From Burkholderia vietnamiensis LMG 10929 (GTDB taxonomy: Bacteria > Pseudomonadota > Gammaproteobacteria > Burkholderiales > Burkholderiaceae), in NCBI RefSeq assembly GCF_000959445.1, contig NZ_CP009631.1, forward strand, positions 1,054,001-1,118,000: a stretch of 64,000 bases of DNA, written 5' to 3'. Below, in pieces: positions 1 to 9,478 of this stretch. Positions within the stretch are counted from its first letter, which is position 1. Each line of letters begins with the position of its first letter. Both the position numbers and the translations under genes were made by a program. The notes below the pieces were generated by a model, which was not told the DNA's origin, ran no database searches, and saw only the letters and a list, made by a program, of their open reading frames with translations.

Positions 1-614
1 GCGACGAGTTCGGCGAGCGGCGCGAGGTCGCCGTCCATGCTGAACACGGTGTCGCTGACGATCAGCTTCGTCGGCGCATCGGACGCATCGAGCAGCGCGC
101 CGAGCGCGTGCATGTCGGCGTGCGGATAGATCTGCACGTTCGCGCGCGACAGCCGGATGCCGTCGATCAGCGACGCGTGGTTCAGCGCGTCGGAGAAGAT
201 CGTCGCCTGCTTGCCGGTGAGCGCGGTCATCGCGGCGAGGTTGGCCATGTAGCCGGTGCTGAAGTACAGCGCGCGCGGCGCGTCGGAGAAGCCGCCCGCG
301 AAGCCGGCGAGTTCGTCCTCGAGGCGCGCGTGCGCGCGCGAATGGCCGCCGAGCAGATGCGAGCCGCCGCTGCCCGACCCGTAACGCTGCGCGCCTTCGG
401 CGAACGCGGCGACGAGCGCCGGATGGGCGGCGAGGCCGAGGTAATCGTTGCTCGCGAAGCCGACGATGTCGCGGCCGTCGACGCGCATGTGCGCGTCGCA
501 GGCGGTGTCGGCGGTGCGGCGCACGCGGCGCAGGCCCTGTGCGTCGAGCTCGGCGAGGCCGCGCTGCAGCGTGTCGAGCAGCGGCGTGGCGATGGGTGGC
601 GCGCCCGGCTTCAT
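1..614 (-). CDS. bioF: 8-amino-7-oxononanoate synthase BioF (3' end outside window)
   Basis: Condenses pimeloyl-ACP (or -CoA) with L-alanine to give 8-amino-7-oxononanoate, the first ring-forming step of biotin synthesis; PLP-dependent and cytosolic. About 204 N-terminal residues are visible. SNDYLGL is near residues 55-61, the glycine/histidine-rich segment [19 protein letters not shown] near 81-99, HASLIDG near 146 and [10 protein letters not shown] near 187, all hallmarks of the alpha-oxoamine synthase family. The PLP lysine would lie beyond the window edge. The ATG overlaps the bioA stop (ATGA), so the two genes are probably translationally coupled. A bioD and bioB gene would be expected next, outside the window (inference). 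Confidence 0.95.
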   Translation of the reverse strand, partial: MKPGAPPIATPLLDTLQRGLAELDAQGLRRVRRTADTACDAHMRVDGRDIVGFASNDYLGLAAHPALVAAFAEGAQRYGSGSGGSHLLGGHSRAHARLEDELAGFAGGFSDAPRALYFSTGYMANLAAMTALTGKQATIFSDALNHASLIDGIRLSRANVQIYPHADMHALGALLDASDAPTKLIVSDTVFSMDGDLAPLAELV

Positions 615-1957
615 CGTGCGGCCTCCGCGAGCGTGGCGTCGAGCGTGTCGCGCGTGCGTTGCGCGAGCCACGCGATGTCGTCGTCGGTCATCACGTACGG
701 CGGCATCAGGTACACGGTCGTGCCGATCGGGCGCAGCAGCAGTTCGCGCTCGAGCGCGCGCTCGAAGAAGCGGCGCGAGAAGCCGCGCGCCGCGTCGCCG
801 TCGAGCGCGACGTCGAACGCGAACAGCGTGCCACGCTCGCGCAGGTGGCGCACCTGCGGATGCGCGTCGAGCGGCGCGAGCGCGGCGCGCAGCGCGGCCG
901 ACTTGCGCGCGTTGGCGGCGAGCACGTCGTCGCGCGCGAACAGCTCGAGCGTGGCGACCGCCGCGCGGCACGCGAGCGGGTTGCCGGTGTACGAATGCGA
1001 ATGCAGGAAGCCGCGCGTCGTGTCGTCGTCGTAGAACGCCGCGTACACGTCGTCGCGCGTGAGCACCAGCGACAACGGCAGATAGCCGCCGCTGATCCCT
1101 TTCGACAGGCACAGGAAATCGGGCCATACGCCGGCCTGCTCGCACGCGAAGAAGGTGCCGGTGCGGCCGCAGCCGACCGCGATCTCGTCGGCGATCAGAT
1201 GCACGCCGAACTCGTCGCACAGCGCGCGCAGCCCGCGCACGTACGACGGATCGTGCATCGCCATGCCGGCCGCGCACTGCACGAGCGGCTCGACGAGCAG
1301 CGCGGCGATCTGCCCGGCGCGTTCGGCGAACAGGCGGCGTACGTCGCCGAGCGCGCGCTGCGCGACGTCGGCGGCCGTCTCGCCCGGCTGCGCGCCGCGC
1401 GCATCGGGCGAGGCGACCACGTGCGCGTTGCGGATCAGCGGGTCGTACGCATCCTTGAACAGCGCGACGTCGGTCACGCCGAGCGCGCCGATCGTCTCGC
1501 CGTGATAGCTGTTGGCGACGCACACGAATTCGCGCTTGTCCCCCTGGCCGCGATTGCGCCACGCGTGGAAGCTCATCTTCAGCGCGATCTCGACGGCCGA
1601 TGCGCCGTCCGACGCGAAGAACGCGTGGCCGAGCGTGCGCGCGGTGAGCGCATGCAGCCGCTCGGCGAGTTCGATCGCCGGCTCGTGCGTGCAGCCGGCG
1701 AGCATCGCGTGCTCGAGCGTGTCGAGCTGGTCCTTCAGCGCGGCGTTGATGTGCGGATTCGCATGGCCGAACAGGTTCACCCACCACGAGCTGATCGCGT
1801 CGAAGTAGCGGCGGCCGTCGCGGTCGTACAGCCATACGCCGGCGCCGCGCGCGACGGGGACGAGCGGCAGGCGCTCGTGGTGTTTCATCTGGGTGCAGGG
1901 GTGCCAGACCGCGCGCAGGCTGCGCGCGACCCAGTCGTCGGTGGCTGGCGTACTCAA
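611..1957 (-). CDS. bioA: Adenosylmethionine-8-amino-7-oxononanoate aminotransferase BioA
   Basis: Transfers an amino group from S-adenosylmethionine to 8-amino-7-oxononanoate, giving 7,8-diaminopelargonic acid for biotin synthesis. It is a class III PLP aminotransferase of about 448 residues, the normal length. [13 protein letters not shown] is near residue 56, the cofactor aspartate lies in [14 protein letters not shown] (about D257), and the PLP lysine in LSKGISGGY (about K286). I place the start at a TTG preceded by GGAG five bases upstream. A second in-frame TTG six codons earlier has no ribosome binding site. It leads the bioA-bioF operon. Confidence 0.95.
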   Translation of the reverse strand: MSTPATDDWVARSLRAVWHPCTQMKHHERLPLVPVARGAGVWLYDRDGRRYFDAISSWWVNLFGHANPHINAALKDQLDTLEHAMLAGCTHEPAIELAERLHALTARTLGHAFFASDGASAVEIALKMSFHAWRNRGQGDKREFVCVANSYHGETIGALGVTDVALFKDAYDPLIRNAHVVASPDARGAQPGETAADVAQRALGDVRRLFAERAGQIAALLVEPLVQCAAGMAMHDPSYVRGLRALCDEFGVHLIADEIAVGCGRTGTFFACEQAGVWPDFLCLSKGISGGYLPLSLVLTRDDVYAAFYDDDTTRGFLHSHSYTGNPLACRAAVATLELFARDDVLAANARKSAALRAALAPLDAHPQVRHLRERGTLFAFDVALDGDAARGFSRRFFERALERELLLRPIGTTVYLMPPYVMTDDDIAWLAQRTRDTLDATLAEAAR

Positions 1958-2388
1958 GGCAACTCCGGGAGACAAACGGCGGCGGGCATCGAACCGGATG
2001 CCGCGCGGCGACTGACGGAAAACGCGCTGAGATTAGCGTGTTCCGCGGCCCGTTGCACTACCGGTTACAAACGCCGCAAAGCCTTATGGGACGGGAGTTC
2101 GGCGCAGATCGGGGGCGCTCGGAACGGTACGCGCCAGATGCTCCGAAATGACCGCAGATGACGACGTTCGAGTGAGCCCACCCAACAGAAAAAAATCGTG
2201 GGAAAGCGGCGCGAGCGAGCCGGAAGAATCGGGGTTGGAAGGAGAAACGGGCGTGGTGTGGCGCCGCGCGGCTGAGCGGCAGCTGCTCGACAGAGCGGGC
2301 GGGGAAGCGGGGCAGGAAAGCCAGGCGGCGAAGCGAGGCGGGAAAGGATGCGGGACGGGCGCGCGCCGCGGCGTCGCGCCCGGGAGCG
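1958..2388. other. Spacer upstream of bioA
   Basis: About 430 bp with no coding sequence I can support on either strand. It should contain the bioA promoter (minus strand), but no clear -35/-10 pair stands out. A stem-loop with 7-bp arms (GGGCGCG at 2357-2363, CGCGCCC at 2375-2381) lies just past the stop of the downstream-facing hydrolase gene. It has no T-tract, so at best it is a weak terminator. Confidence 0.4.
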
Positions 2389-3666
2389 TCAGCGCGAAGC
2401 CAGTGCGCGCGTGTCGGTGGTGGTTTCAGCGTCGCCGCTATCGGCGGTTTGCGTCGTGTTGCCGTTCCACACGACGCGATCGTTCACCGCGTACAGCCGG
2501 CATGCGCCGGCGCTTTGCTTCGAGCAGTTGTCGAGCGCGAGCGCCATCGGATCGTCGCCGCCTTCGGCCCACGACCACGCGCCTTCCGACGACACCGCGA
2601 ACGCGCGGCTCGGATGCTGGTTCAGGAAGTGCCGATAGCCTTCGCGGCCCGCTTCGTCGAGGAACGGCACCGCATCGACCGAATCGATCGACGCGTAGCC
2701 GGTCGCCTTCGGCTCGTGCGGGTTCGCGACCGCGTAGCGCACCGAGGTCGGCAGGTTCAGCTCCGCGAGGAACGCATGCACGGCCGGCCACCACACGGGC
2801 ACGCCGTCGCGATCGACGATCAGCCGGTGGGCATCGTCCTTGTAGCGACCGTAATCGACGAATTGCGCCTGCGTGCCGTGCGACACGTACGCGTCGTGCA
2901 TCTGCGCGACGAGCCCGGGCGTCCACACCGAATCGTTATCGCCGTACAGCCACAGCGAGCGCACGGTCGTATGCGCGCCGTACTGGCCGAACGCGTCGAC
3001 GAGGTTGCGCTGCCAGCCGTCGCAGAGATCCTGGCGCAGCCCGCCGGAGAAATTGATGATGCCGCGCACGCCCGGCGCCGCTTCGGTGCCGTACGCGACC
3101 GACACGAGCCCGCCGTGCGACGTGCCCGCGACGACGATGCGCGACGCATCGACGTACGGCTGATGCGACATGTAGCGCACGGTGGCGTCGACGTCGGCCG
3201 CTTGCGCGAGGCCGTTCTTGCCGACGTTGCAGCCTTCCTGCCGGTAGGTGCCGCCCGAGCCGGCGAAGCCCTGGCGGTTCGGTGCGATCACCGCATAGCC
3301 GCGGCGCACGAATTCACGGGCGAACGCGAGCGGCCGGCTGCGCGGCTGCTGATGCAGATCGCCGGTGTTCTTGCCGTGATTGAAGACGACGAGCGGGAAC
3401 GGGCCGGGGCCGTTCGGCTTGAACAGCGTGGCTTCGAGCATCACCGAGCCCGACGCATCGGCCGGAATGCTGATGATCTGTTCGTTGAGGTTGGCGGCGA
3501 CCTGCGGGAGACCCGACGTGCCGTAATCGAAGCGCTCGGCGCGTGCGAGCGAGCCGCCGGTCGCACCGGCGTTCGTACCGACGTTGACGGTCGACAGCGT
3601 ACCGGCCTGAGCGGCCGACAGCACGCTGGCCGCCATCCATCCCACCAATGCTTTGCTGAACGCCAT
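2389..3666 (-). CDS. Secreted alpha/beta hydrolase (dienelactone-hydrolase/prolyl-peptidase-like)
   Basis: Predicted exported serine hydrolase of 425 residues; the substrate is unknown. A signal peptide with a hydrophobic core covers about residues 1-22, ending near AQA-G. NHG at 96-98 resembles an oxyanion-hole HG motif. The nucleophile elbow is GTSHGG with Ser183. Later DND (in LYGDNDSVW) and the histidine in KDDAHR fit the acid and base of the triad. The C-terminal 110 residues carry cysteines that could form a disulfide after export. The gene stands alone on the minus strand between the bioA spacer and ychJ. Motifs support the fold; the reaction cannot be assigned. Confidence 0.8.
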   Translation of the reverse strand: MAFSKALVGWMAASVLSAAQAGTLSTVNVGTNAGATGGSLARAERFDYGTSGLPQVAANLNEQIISIPADASGSVMLEATLFKPNGPGPFPLVVFNHGKNTGDLHQQPRSRPLAFAREFVRRGYAVIAPNRQGFAGSGGTYRQEGCNVGKNGLAQAADVDATVRYMSHQPYVDASRIVVAGTSHGGLVSVAYGTEAAPGVRGIINFSGGLRQDLCDGWQRNLVDAFGQYGAHTTVRSLWLYGDNDSVWTPGLVAQMHDAYVSHGTQAQFVDYGRYKDDAHRLIVDRDGVPVWWPAVHAFLAELNLPTSVRYAVANPHEPKATGYASIDSVDAVPFLDEAGREGYRHFLNQHPSRAFAVSSEGAWSWAEGGDDPMALALDNCSKQSAGACRLYAVNDRVVWNGNTTQTADSGDAETTTDTRALASR

Positions 3667-3773
3667 TCGTAAGCCCTGCCATGCAACATGACCGATCTGA
3701 CAGCCATCCTAGCCCGACAAATTCGGGTTGTGCAATGCGGGAATTACCCGGCGTCTGACACAGCAACTATTTG

Positions 3774-4211
3774 TCAGCGTTCGCTTACTTCGCCGTCGAC
3801 ATAGCGCCAGAAACCGCGCTCGTCGCGCTCGAACCGGCTGGTTTCGTGCAGCCGGTACGCACGGCCGCCGACCTTGTAGCGCGCGACGAACTCGACCTGC
3901 GCGTGGCTCGCGTCGACGGGCGTGTGGCGCTTGATCGCAAGGCCGAGCCAGCGCGGCGCGTCGGGCGCGGCCGGATCGGCGTCGAGATCGGCCGGGCAGG
4001 TGCGCGCGTCCCAGGTCGCGCGCAGGTAGTCGGTCGCGCCGAGCACATAGGCGCTATAGCGCGAGCGCATCAACTCCAGCGCGCTCGGCGCGGCTTCGCC
4101 GCCGTCGATGAAGCGGCCGCAGCATGCCGCATAGCGCGGCGCCGCGGTTTTGCCGGCCGGGGCCGGCGATGCGCCGCCGCACGGGCACGCATCGGGTCGG
4201 TTCGAAATCAT
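3774..4211 (-). CDS. YchJ family protein (UPF0225, SEC-C metal-binding)
   Basis: Cytosolic protein of 145 residues. The N-terminus has a SEC-C-like cysteine cluster (CPCGG at about residues 9-13, then CC near 30) of the type that binds zinc. The rest (ELMRSRYSAYVLGATDYLRATW onward) matches the NTF2-like YchJ domain. The family has no settled function. It is the last of four same-strand genes (aceK, carbonic anhydrase, SDR, this one) and begins 39 bp after the SDR stop, so co-transcription is likely. Confidence 0.85.
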   Translation of the reverse strand: MISNRPDACPCGGASPAPAGKTAAPRYAACCGRFIDGGEAAPSALELMRSRYSAYVLGATDYLRATWDARTCPADLDADPAAPDAPRWLGLAIKRHTPVDASHAQVEFVARYKVGGRAYRLHETSRFERDERGFWRYVDGEVSER

Positions 4212-4250
4212 GAGAATCGTGAATTGACGACGTCGGGTTGCGACCTCGGC

Positions 4251-4928
4251 TTACCAGCTGAGCTCGACGCCGTCGTACTGGAGGAAACGGCCGTTGGCGC
4301 GCGATACGTCCGCGCCGGCCTCGGCGATCACGCGGCGCATGCCGGTCACGCTCGTTTCCGGATCGATCGCGGCTTCTGCGCCGCCCATGTCGGTGCGCAC
4401 CCAGCCGGGATGCAGCGAGATACACGCAGCGTGGCGCGTCTGCAGCGACGTGATGCGCAGCACGTCGTTCAGCGCCGCCTTGCTCGCGCGGTACAGCCAG
4501 CCGGTCGTGCCGGTCGCCTCGGCGATGCTCCCCATCCGGCTCGACACCACGGCCAGCACGCCGCGCGCGTCCTCGACGAGCGGCAGCACGATCGGCAGCA
4601 GCTGCATCGGCCCGCGCACGTTGGTGTGCATCACCGCGTCGAAGTCCTCGTTGCCGATCGTCTCGACGCCTTCGGTGCGCGGCCCGTAGACGCCCGACAC
4701 CAGAACGGCCGCGTCGAGCCGCTCGCCGTCGAGCTTCCAGCCGAGCGCCGCGATCTGCTCGGGCTGCGCGATGTCGAGCGCATGCGCCTGGGCGCCTGAG
4801 GCCCGCAGCGCCACGAGCGACGCGTCGTCGCGCGCGGTCGCGATCACGTTCCAGCCGTCGCGCCGGTATTGCCGGACGAATTCGCGCCCGAGGCCGCGCG
4901 ATGCGCCGACGATCAGTACGGTTTTCAT
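4251..4928 (-). CDS. Short-chain dehydrogenase/reductase (CsgA/sniffer-type SDR)
   Basis: NAD(P)-dependent oxidoreductase of the SDR superfamily, about 225 residues; substrate unknown. The start is chosen at MKTVLIVGASRGLGREF, which places the TGxxxGxG-type dinucleotide-binding motif (GASRGLG) at residues 8-14 as expected. ALDIAQPEQ binds the adenine side. The catalytic region has a serine in VVSSRMGS and the YxxxK in YRASKAALN. The upstream in-frame extension is arginine-rich and unlike the family, so I exclude it. It lies 82 bp after the carbonic anhydrase gene. Confidence 0.85.
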   Translation of the reverse strand: MKTVLIVGASRGLGREFVRQYRRDGWNVIATARDDASLVALRASGAQAHALDIAQPEQIAALGWKLDGERLDAAVLVSGVYGPRTEGVETIGNEDFDAVMHTNVRGPMQLLPIVLPLVEDARGVLAVVSSRMGSIAEATGTTGWLYRASKAALNDVLRITSLQTRHAACISLHPGWVRTDMGGAEAAIDPETSVTGMRRVIAEAGADVSRANGRFLQYDGVELSW

Positions 4929-5010
4929 GTTCGCCGCTCCTTTGGTTTGCGCCGCCGTCGCGGCAGCGCCGTGTGTCGGGTCGATGCGGTGCGCGTCGCG
5001 CCCGTTACGA

Positions 5011-5778
5011 TTACTGCGCGTCGTCGCACGGCTTGAGCGTGTCGGCGACCGCCTGCGCGACGTGTTCGAGATGCGCGGCGTCCGCGGCGACCATGTCGTT
5101 GTCCGGCGCATGCTGGCCGCGGGCGGTGAGCGCCGCGACGCAGCGCCGGTAGGTCGCCTCGAGCGCGTCGAACCGCGATACGGACATCCCGAGGTTGCGC
5201 ATCCGGCCGTCGTGCACGCCGTACACGAGCGCGTGCACGGTGAGCGACTGGCCGCGCGCCCACGCGTCGTTGACGATCGTCGCGCGGCACACGTTGACGA
5301 CCTGCTCGATCGCGTTCAGCTCGATCAGCCGGCGATAGCGCGCTTCGCCCACCGGCCATTCGTCGAGCAGCGCCGCGTGGCGCTCGCGCACGTCCTGCAC
5401 GTGATGCAGCCAGTTGTCGGCGAGGCCGACGCGGCGGTTGTGCAGCGCGGCGTTCACGCCGGAGCAGCCGTAATGGCCGACCACCATGATGTGCTTCACG
5501 CGCAGGATGTCGACCGCGAACTGGATCACCGACAGGCAGTTCAGGTCGCTGTGTACGACGACGTTCGCGATGTTCCGATGCACGAACACTTCGCCGGGCG
5601 GCAGGCCGATGATCTGGTTGGCCGGCACGCGCGAATCGGAGCAGCCGATCCACAGATATTCGGGCGCCTGCTGGTCGGCCAGCCGCGTGAAGAATTCGGG
5701 ATCCTCGGCGAGCTGGCGCTTGACCCACGCGTCGTTGTTGGCGAAGAGATGCGAAAGCGGATTGTCCTGGGTGTTCAT
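5011..5778 (-). CDS. can: Beta-class carbonic anhydrase
   Basis: Catalyses CO2 + H2O to bicarbonate and a proton, supplying bicarbonate to carboxylases in the cytosol. The protein has 255 residues. The zinc ligands and catalytic dyad are in place: Cys46-x-Asp48-x-Arg50 in CSDSRVP, then His102 and Cys105 in GHYGCSG. HRNIANVV near residue 67 and ALVYGVHDG in the C-terminal half are typical of the Can/CynT group. It sits 66 bp downstream of aceK. That pairing may reflect a link between the glyoxylate shunt and bicarbonate demand (inference). Confidence 0.95.
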   Translation of the reverse strand: MNTQDNPLSHLFANNDAWVKRQLAEDPEFFTRLADQQAPEYLWIGCSDSRVPANQIIGLPPGEVFVHRNIANVVVHSDLNCLSVIQFAVDILRVKHIMVVGHYGCSGVNAALHNRRVGLADNWLHHVQDVRERHAALLDEWPVGEARYRRLIELNAIEQVVNVCRATIVNDAWARGQSLTVHALVYGVHDGRMRNLGMSVSRFDALEATYRRCVAALTARGQHAPDNDMVAADAAHLEHVAQAVADTLKPCDDAQ

Positions 5779-5844
5779 CGATGTGGATTCCGTTGGCGGA
5801 AGTCGGGGCGACGGCGCGCGCGGGCGAGCTGCGTCGCCCGTGCG

Positions 5845-7665
5845 TCAGGCGGCGCGCTGCGCGGCGCCGGCGCCGTCGTCGTGGTCCGGCGTCGCGTCGA
5901 AGCGGGCGGCATAGCGCACGCAAAAGCGCAGCGACGTGTCGTACGGGTAAAAATCGGGCAATTCGCCCTGCAACAGCTTGTCCTTGCTCGCTTGCCACAG
6001 CGCCGGGTCGAAAAAGTCCGCGTGGTGCTTCATGAACACCGTGCGCACGCGCGGGTCGCCGAGCAGGAACGGACCGTAGGTTTCCGGAAAGATGTCGTGC
6101 GGGCCGACGGTATACCACGGTTCGCCCGACAGTTCGTCTTCCTCGTTGCGCGGCGCCGGCACGCGCCGCACGTTGCAGTCGGTCAGGTATTCGATCTCGT
6201 CGTAGTCGTAGAACACCACGCGGCCGTGGCGCGTGACGCCGAAGTTCTTGTACAGCATGTCGCCGGGGAAGATGTTGGCCTTCATCAGCTCCTTCACCGC
6301 GTTGCCGTACTCCTTCACGCCGTGCTCGATGTCCGCGTCGCTGCCGTTCTGCAGGTACAGGTTCAGCGGCGTCATCCGCCGCTCGATGTACAGATGCTCG
6401 ATCACGAGGTTGTCGTCCTCGTATTCGAGCAGCGACGGCACTTCCTTCTCGAGCTCGCGCACGAGCGCATGGTCGAGCCGCGACAGCGGCAGCGCGACGC
6501 TCGAATATTCGAGCGTGTCGGCCATCCGGCCGAGCCGGTCGTGGCGCTTCACGAGCTGGTACTTCTCCATGATCTGCGCGCGCGTGGTTTCCTTCGGCGG
6601 CGGGAAGTGATCCTTGATGATCTTGAACACGTACGGGAACGACGGCAGCGTGAACACCAGCATCACGAGGCCCTTGATGCCGGGCGCGATGATGAAGCGG
6701 TCGCTCGAATGCGACAGATGGTGCAGCAGATCGCGGTAGAACAGGTTCTTGCCCTGCTTCTGCAGGCCCACCGACGTGTAGATCTCGGCCTTCGGCTTGC
6801 CGGGCATGATGGTGCAGAGGAAGTCCACGTACGCGGACGGCACGCCCATGTCGACCAGGAAGTACGAGTGCGAGAAGCTGAAGATCACCTGCAGCAGCTC
6901 GCGGCGCAGCAGCACCGTATCGACCGCGAGCACGCCGGCGCGCACGTGGCGGATCGGCATCGCGAACGGCAGCACGCGATCGGCGTTGATGATGCGGCCG
7001 ATGATGTACGCGCTCTTGTTGCGGAAGAACAGCGACGACAGCACGTGAATCTGGAAATTGGGCGCCGCATCGAACTGGCCGAACTCGTCGTCGATCGCCT
7101 GCATCACGCAGCCGATGTCGCGCGTGAGGTCCTCGAACGGCGGCTCGAGCTGGAAGTTCGTGACGATGCGCTCGAGCGTGGCCGCGAGCCCGTCGGTGCC
7201 CGGATAGTACGCGCGATAGGTCGGCTTCGCGGCCGGCTCGTCGTTCTCCAGGTATTCGGTCGAGATCGCCGGCCGCACGAAGATGAAGTCGTTGTTGAAA
7301 TACGAACGGTGCAGGATCTTGCAGCAGACCGAATTGAAGAAGGTTTCGGCGCACTCGGGCTGGCGATGCGACGTGAGCAGCCCGATGTAGTGCAGCTTGA
7401 TCTGCTGCCACACTTCGTCGTCGATGTTCTCGGCGTCGTATTCGTCCTCGAGCAGCTCGACGCATTCCTTCACGCGCTCGTCGTACGACGTGATCCGCTC
7501 GCGCGCGAGGCGCTGCAGCCCGTGCCAGTCGCCGCGCTCGTACAGCGTCTTCGCTTCGACGGCGGCTTCCCGAAAGATCCGGTAGTGGCGGTCGAAGTAT
7601 TCGAGCATCGTCTGCGCGATGTCGAAACCGATCTGCGACGACAGCAGTTTGGGGAAGTGATTCAT
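5845..7665 (-). CDS. aceK: Isocitrate dehydrogenase kinase/phosphatase AceK
   Basis: Bifunctional enzyme that phosphorylates isocitrate dehydrogenase to shut it off, sending isocitrate into the glyoxylate shunt, and reverses this by dephosphorylation. About 606 residues, the usual AceK length. I start at [18 protein letters not shown], the conserved AceK N-terminus; the longer upstream frame is non-homologous sequence. The ATP-binding segment [22 protein letters not shown] and the C-terminal kinase-like part ([28 protein letters not shown]) are clear. Unlike in E. coli it is not beside aceA or aceB, but heads a minus-strand set with carbonic anhydrase. Confidence 0.95.
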   Translation of the reverse strand: MNHFPKLLSSQIGFDIAQTMLEYFDRHYRIFREAAVEAKTLYERGDWHGLQRLARERITSYDERVKECVELLEDEYDAENIDDEVWQQIKLHYIGLLTSHRQPECAETFFNSVCCKILHRSYFNNDFIFVRPAISTEYLENDEPAAKPTYRAYYPGTDGLAATLERIVTNFQLEPPFEDLTRDIGCVMQAIDDEFGQFDAAPNFQIHVLSSLFFRNKSAYIIGRIINADRVLPFAMPIRHVRAGVLAVDTVLLRRELLQVIFSFSHSYFLVDMGVPSAYVDFLCTIMPGKPKAEIYTSVGLQKQGKNLFYRDLLHHLSHSSDRFIIAPGIKGLVMLVFTLPSFPYVFKIIKDHFPPPKETTRAQIMEKYQLVKRHDRLGRMADTLEYSSVALPLSRLDHALVRELEKEVPSLLEYEDDNLVIEHLYIERRMTPLNLYLQNGSDADIEHGVKEYGNAVKELMKANIFPGDMLYKNFGVTRHGRVVFYDYDEIEYLTDCNVRRVPAPRNEEDELSGEPWYTVGPHDIFPETYGPFLLGDPRVRTVFMKHHADFFDPALWQASKDKLLQGELPDFYPYDTSLRFCVRYAARFDATPDHDDGAGAAQRAA

Positions 7666-8074
7666 GCGTGCAGGCTCGTTCGAGAGGGACCGTAGAGGGA
7701 CCGTAAGCACTCGCCATTCTAGCGCCCAAGTCGGCGTTTCAATGATTTCCGCGACGCCGCGCCGACGGCCGTCACAACGCGCGTTGTGCGCCGTTGCCGG
7801 CGGTTCGGTGCATCTTCGCGCAAAGATGCGGGTACGGAACCGATTCTGGCACGAACTTTTTTCGCGCGGCGAACGCACGCCGCACGGCCCGCATCGTGCG
7901 GCGGCGCTAGAATCGACGCGATACGCGCAGCGGCGCGCGCGCCGTCCGCAGGGTGCGGGCTCGGGCCGCCCGCGCCCGGATCGCCGCGCATTGGCACGCC
8001 ATTGCCCACCATTACACGCCTTTCGCACCGCAGGTGCGCCGCGTGTGTACCGATAACGACGAGACACCCCACCG
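7666..8074. promoter_or_regulatory. Divergent spacer between aceK and the MBL-fold gene
   Basis: About 410 bp that must hold promoters in both directions. For the plus strand, a -10-like TAGAAT sits at 7908-7913, with a 6-bp inverted repeat (CGCACG/CGTGCG) just upstream of it. No convincing -35 is visible. I see no coding sequence in it. Confidence 0.35.
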
Positions 8075-9154
8075 ATGAACGCACTGGAACACCAACTCGA
8101 CTATCCGTTCGCCGACACGCTGCCCGCCGCGGGCGACACGTTCGAGGTCGCGCCGGGCGTGCGCTGGCTGCGCATGCCGCTGCCGTTTTCGCTCGACCAC
8201 ATCAACCTGTGGCTGCTGCGCGACGAGATCGACGGGCAGGCCGGCTGGACGATCGTCGACTGCGGGATCGCGTCGGACGCGATCCGCACGCACTGGGAAC
8301 ACATCTTCGACACGCAGCTCGACGGGCTGCCGGTGCTGCGCGTGCTGGTCACGCATTGCCACCCCGATCACTTCGGTCTCGCCAACTGGCTCTGCGAAGG
8401 CGGCGAGCGCGGCCGCTGGAACGTGCGGCTGTGGATGACGCTCGGCGAATACATGTTCGGCTGCCTGATGGCGGCCGGCAACGGCTCGAACGCGGGCGGC
8501 GCGGCGGCGGCCGAGCATTTCGCGCGTCATGGCCTCACCGATCCGGTCGCGCTCGACAAGCTGCGCAGCCGCCGCAGCTACTACTCGGACCTCGTGCCGG
8601 CCGTGCCGCCGCGCTACCGGCGCCTGCGCGACGGCGACGCGGTGACGATCGGCGCGCGCACCTGGCGCGTCGTCATCGGCTACGGGCATTCGCCTGAACA
8701 TTGCGCGCTCCACAGCGAAGCGGACGGCGTGCTGATTTCCGGCGACATGGTGCTGCCGCGCATCTCGACCAACGTGTCGGTGTTCGATCTCGAGCCGGAA
8801 GCGAACCCGCTTGCGCTGTATCTGGAATCGCTCGGCCGCTACGAGACGATGGCGCCCGACACGCTCGTGCTGCCGTCGCACGGCAAGCCGTTCCGCGGCG
8901 TGCGCACGCGCATCGCGCAACTGCGCGCGCACCACGACGCGCGTCTCGACGAAGTGCGTGCCGAGTGTGCCGAACGCCCGGCGAGCGCGGCCGACATCGT
9001 GCCGATCATGTTCCGCCGCCGCGAGCTCGACATCCATCAGATGACGTTCGCGCTCGGCGAGGCGCTCGCGCACCTGAACCTGCTGTGGCTTGCCGGCGAG
9101 CTCGTGCGCGAGCAGGGCGACGACGGCATGCTGCGGTTCCGCGGCGTGCGCTGA
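8075..9154 (+). CDS. MBL-fold metallohydrolase
   Basis: Zinc-dependent hydrolase of the metallo-beta-lactamase superfamily, 359 residues, cytosolic (no signal peptide). The metal site is explicit: THCHPDHFG gives His94, His96, Asp98 and His99. Further ligands fit [12 protein letters not shown] and the aspartate in ISGDMVLPR. The C-terminal approximately 120 residues form the helical extension seen in the glyoxalase II-like/LACTB2-type group. The substrate is unknown; thioesters such as acyl-CoA or S-glutathione adducts are possible. Transcribed divergently from aceK. Confidence 0.85.
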   Translation: MNALEHQLDYPFADTLPAAGDTFEVAPGVRWLRMPLPFSLDHINLWLLRDEIDGQAGWTIVDCGIASDAIRTHWEHIFDTQLDGLPVLRVLVTHCHPDHFGLANWLCEGGERGRWNVRLWMTLGEYMFGCLMAAGNGSNAGGAAAAEHFARHGLTDPVALDKLRSRRSYYSDLVPAVPPRYRRLRDGDAVTIGARTWRVVIGYGHSPEHCALHSEADGVLISGDMVLPRISTNVSVFDLEPEANPLALYLESLGRYETMAPDTLVLPSHGKPFRGVRTRIAQLRAHHDARLDEVRAECAERPASAADIVPIMFRRRELDIHQMTFALGEALAHLNLLWLAGELVREQGDDGMLRFRGVR

Positions 9155-9170
9155 GGGCGTGGTGGCGTCG

Positions 9171-9356
9171 TTACGCGGCGGCGCGGCGCAGGCCGGCGCG
9201 CTGTCGTTGCGTGGTGTGGTTGGGGCGGGCGAGACGGCGAACGCACGCGTCGTGCGTCGCGGCCTCGATTGGGTCGGGAATGCCGGCCAGCGCGGCTTCG
9301 ATCGCGCGCGCCGATTCGAGATCGAGGCGTGTGGTCAGCTTGTCGAGCAGCAGCAA
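9171..9356 (-). pseudogene. Relic of an ABC-F type ATPase, C-terminal Walker B region
   Basis: A 61-codon open stretch bounded upstream by a TAG. It reads LLLLDKLTTRLDLESARAIEAAL, then PIEAATHDACVRRLA. This aligns by eye with the second nucleotide-binding domain of ABC-F proteins, whose Walker B and following helix read LLLLDEPTNHLDLDS..ALE.AL and whose switch region reads VVSHD. Here the catalytic E-P is K-L and N-H is T-R, so it could not hydrolyse ATP. There is no Walker A or signature motif, and the C-terminus runs into unrelated sequence. Best read as a decayed gene fragment. The match is my pattern reading, without a search. Confidence 0.6.
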
Positions 9357-9443
9357 CTAACTGCGCGTGCGTGCGGTGCCGCAACGCGCATCCGACTCTT
9401 GGCGGCCAGCGGCGGGTGCCGCTGGCGGTGAGATGAGACGCGC

Positions 9444-9464
9444 CGTGCATGCGAGGCATGCACG
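9444..9464 (-). terminator. Strong stem-loop after the peptide-binding protein gene
   Basis: Perfect 9-bp inverted repeat CGTGCATGC / GCATGCACG with a 3-base loop, 15 bp beyond the stop of the minus-strand binding-protein gene. There is no T-run after it, so it may stabilise the mRNA 3' end or work as an inefficient terminator. Confidence 0.4.
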
Positions 9465-9478
9465 TGCGCCGCACACGC

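Noticed and set aside
2052..2070. TTGTAACCGG-like sequence upstream of bioA resembling a BirA operator half-site
   Set aside because: Only one half matches, the inverted partner is missing, and the BirA in this genome has no DNA-binding domain.
3711..3726. Short CCCGA/TCGGG inverted repeat between the hydrolase and ychJ genes
   Set aside because: Five-base-pair arms and no T-run; expected by chance in this DNA.
4771..7695. A 974-codon plus-strand open frame opposite the carbonic anhydrase and aceK genes
   Set aside because: Same antisense artefact: low-complexity Arg/Val/His protein, no ribosome binding site, and both minus-strand genes are unmistakable.
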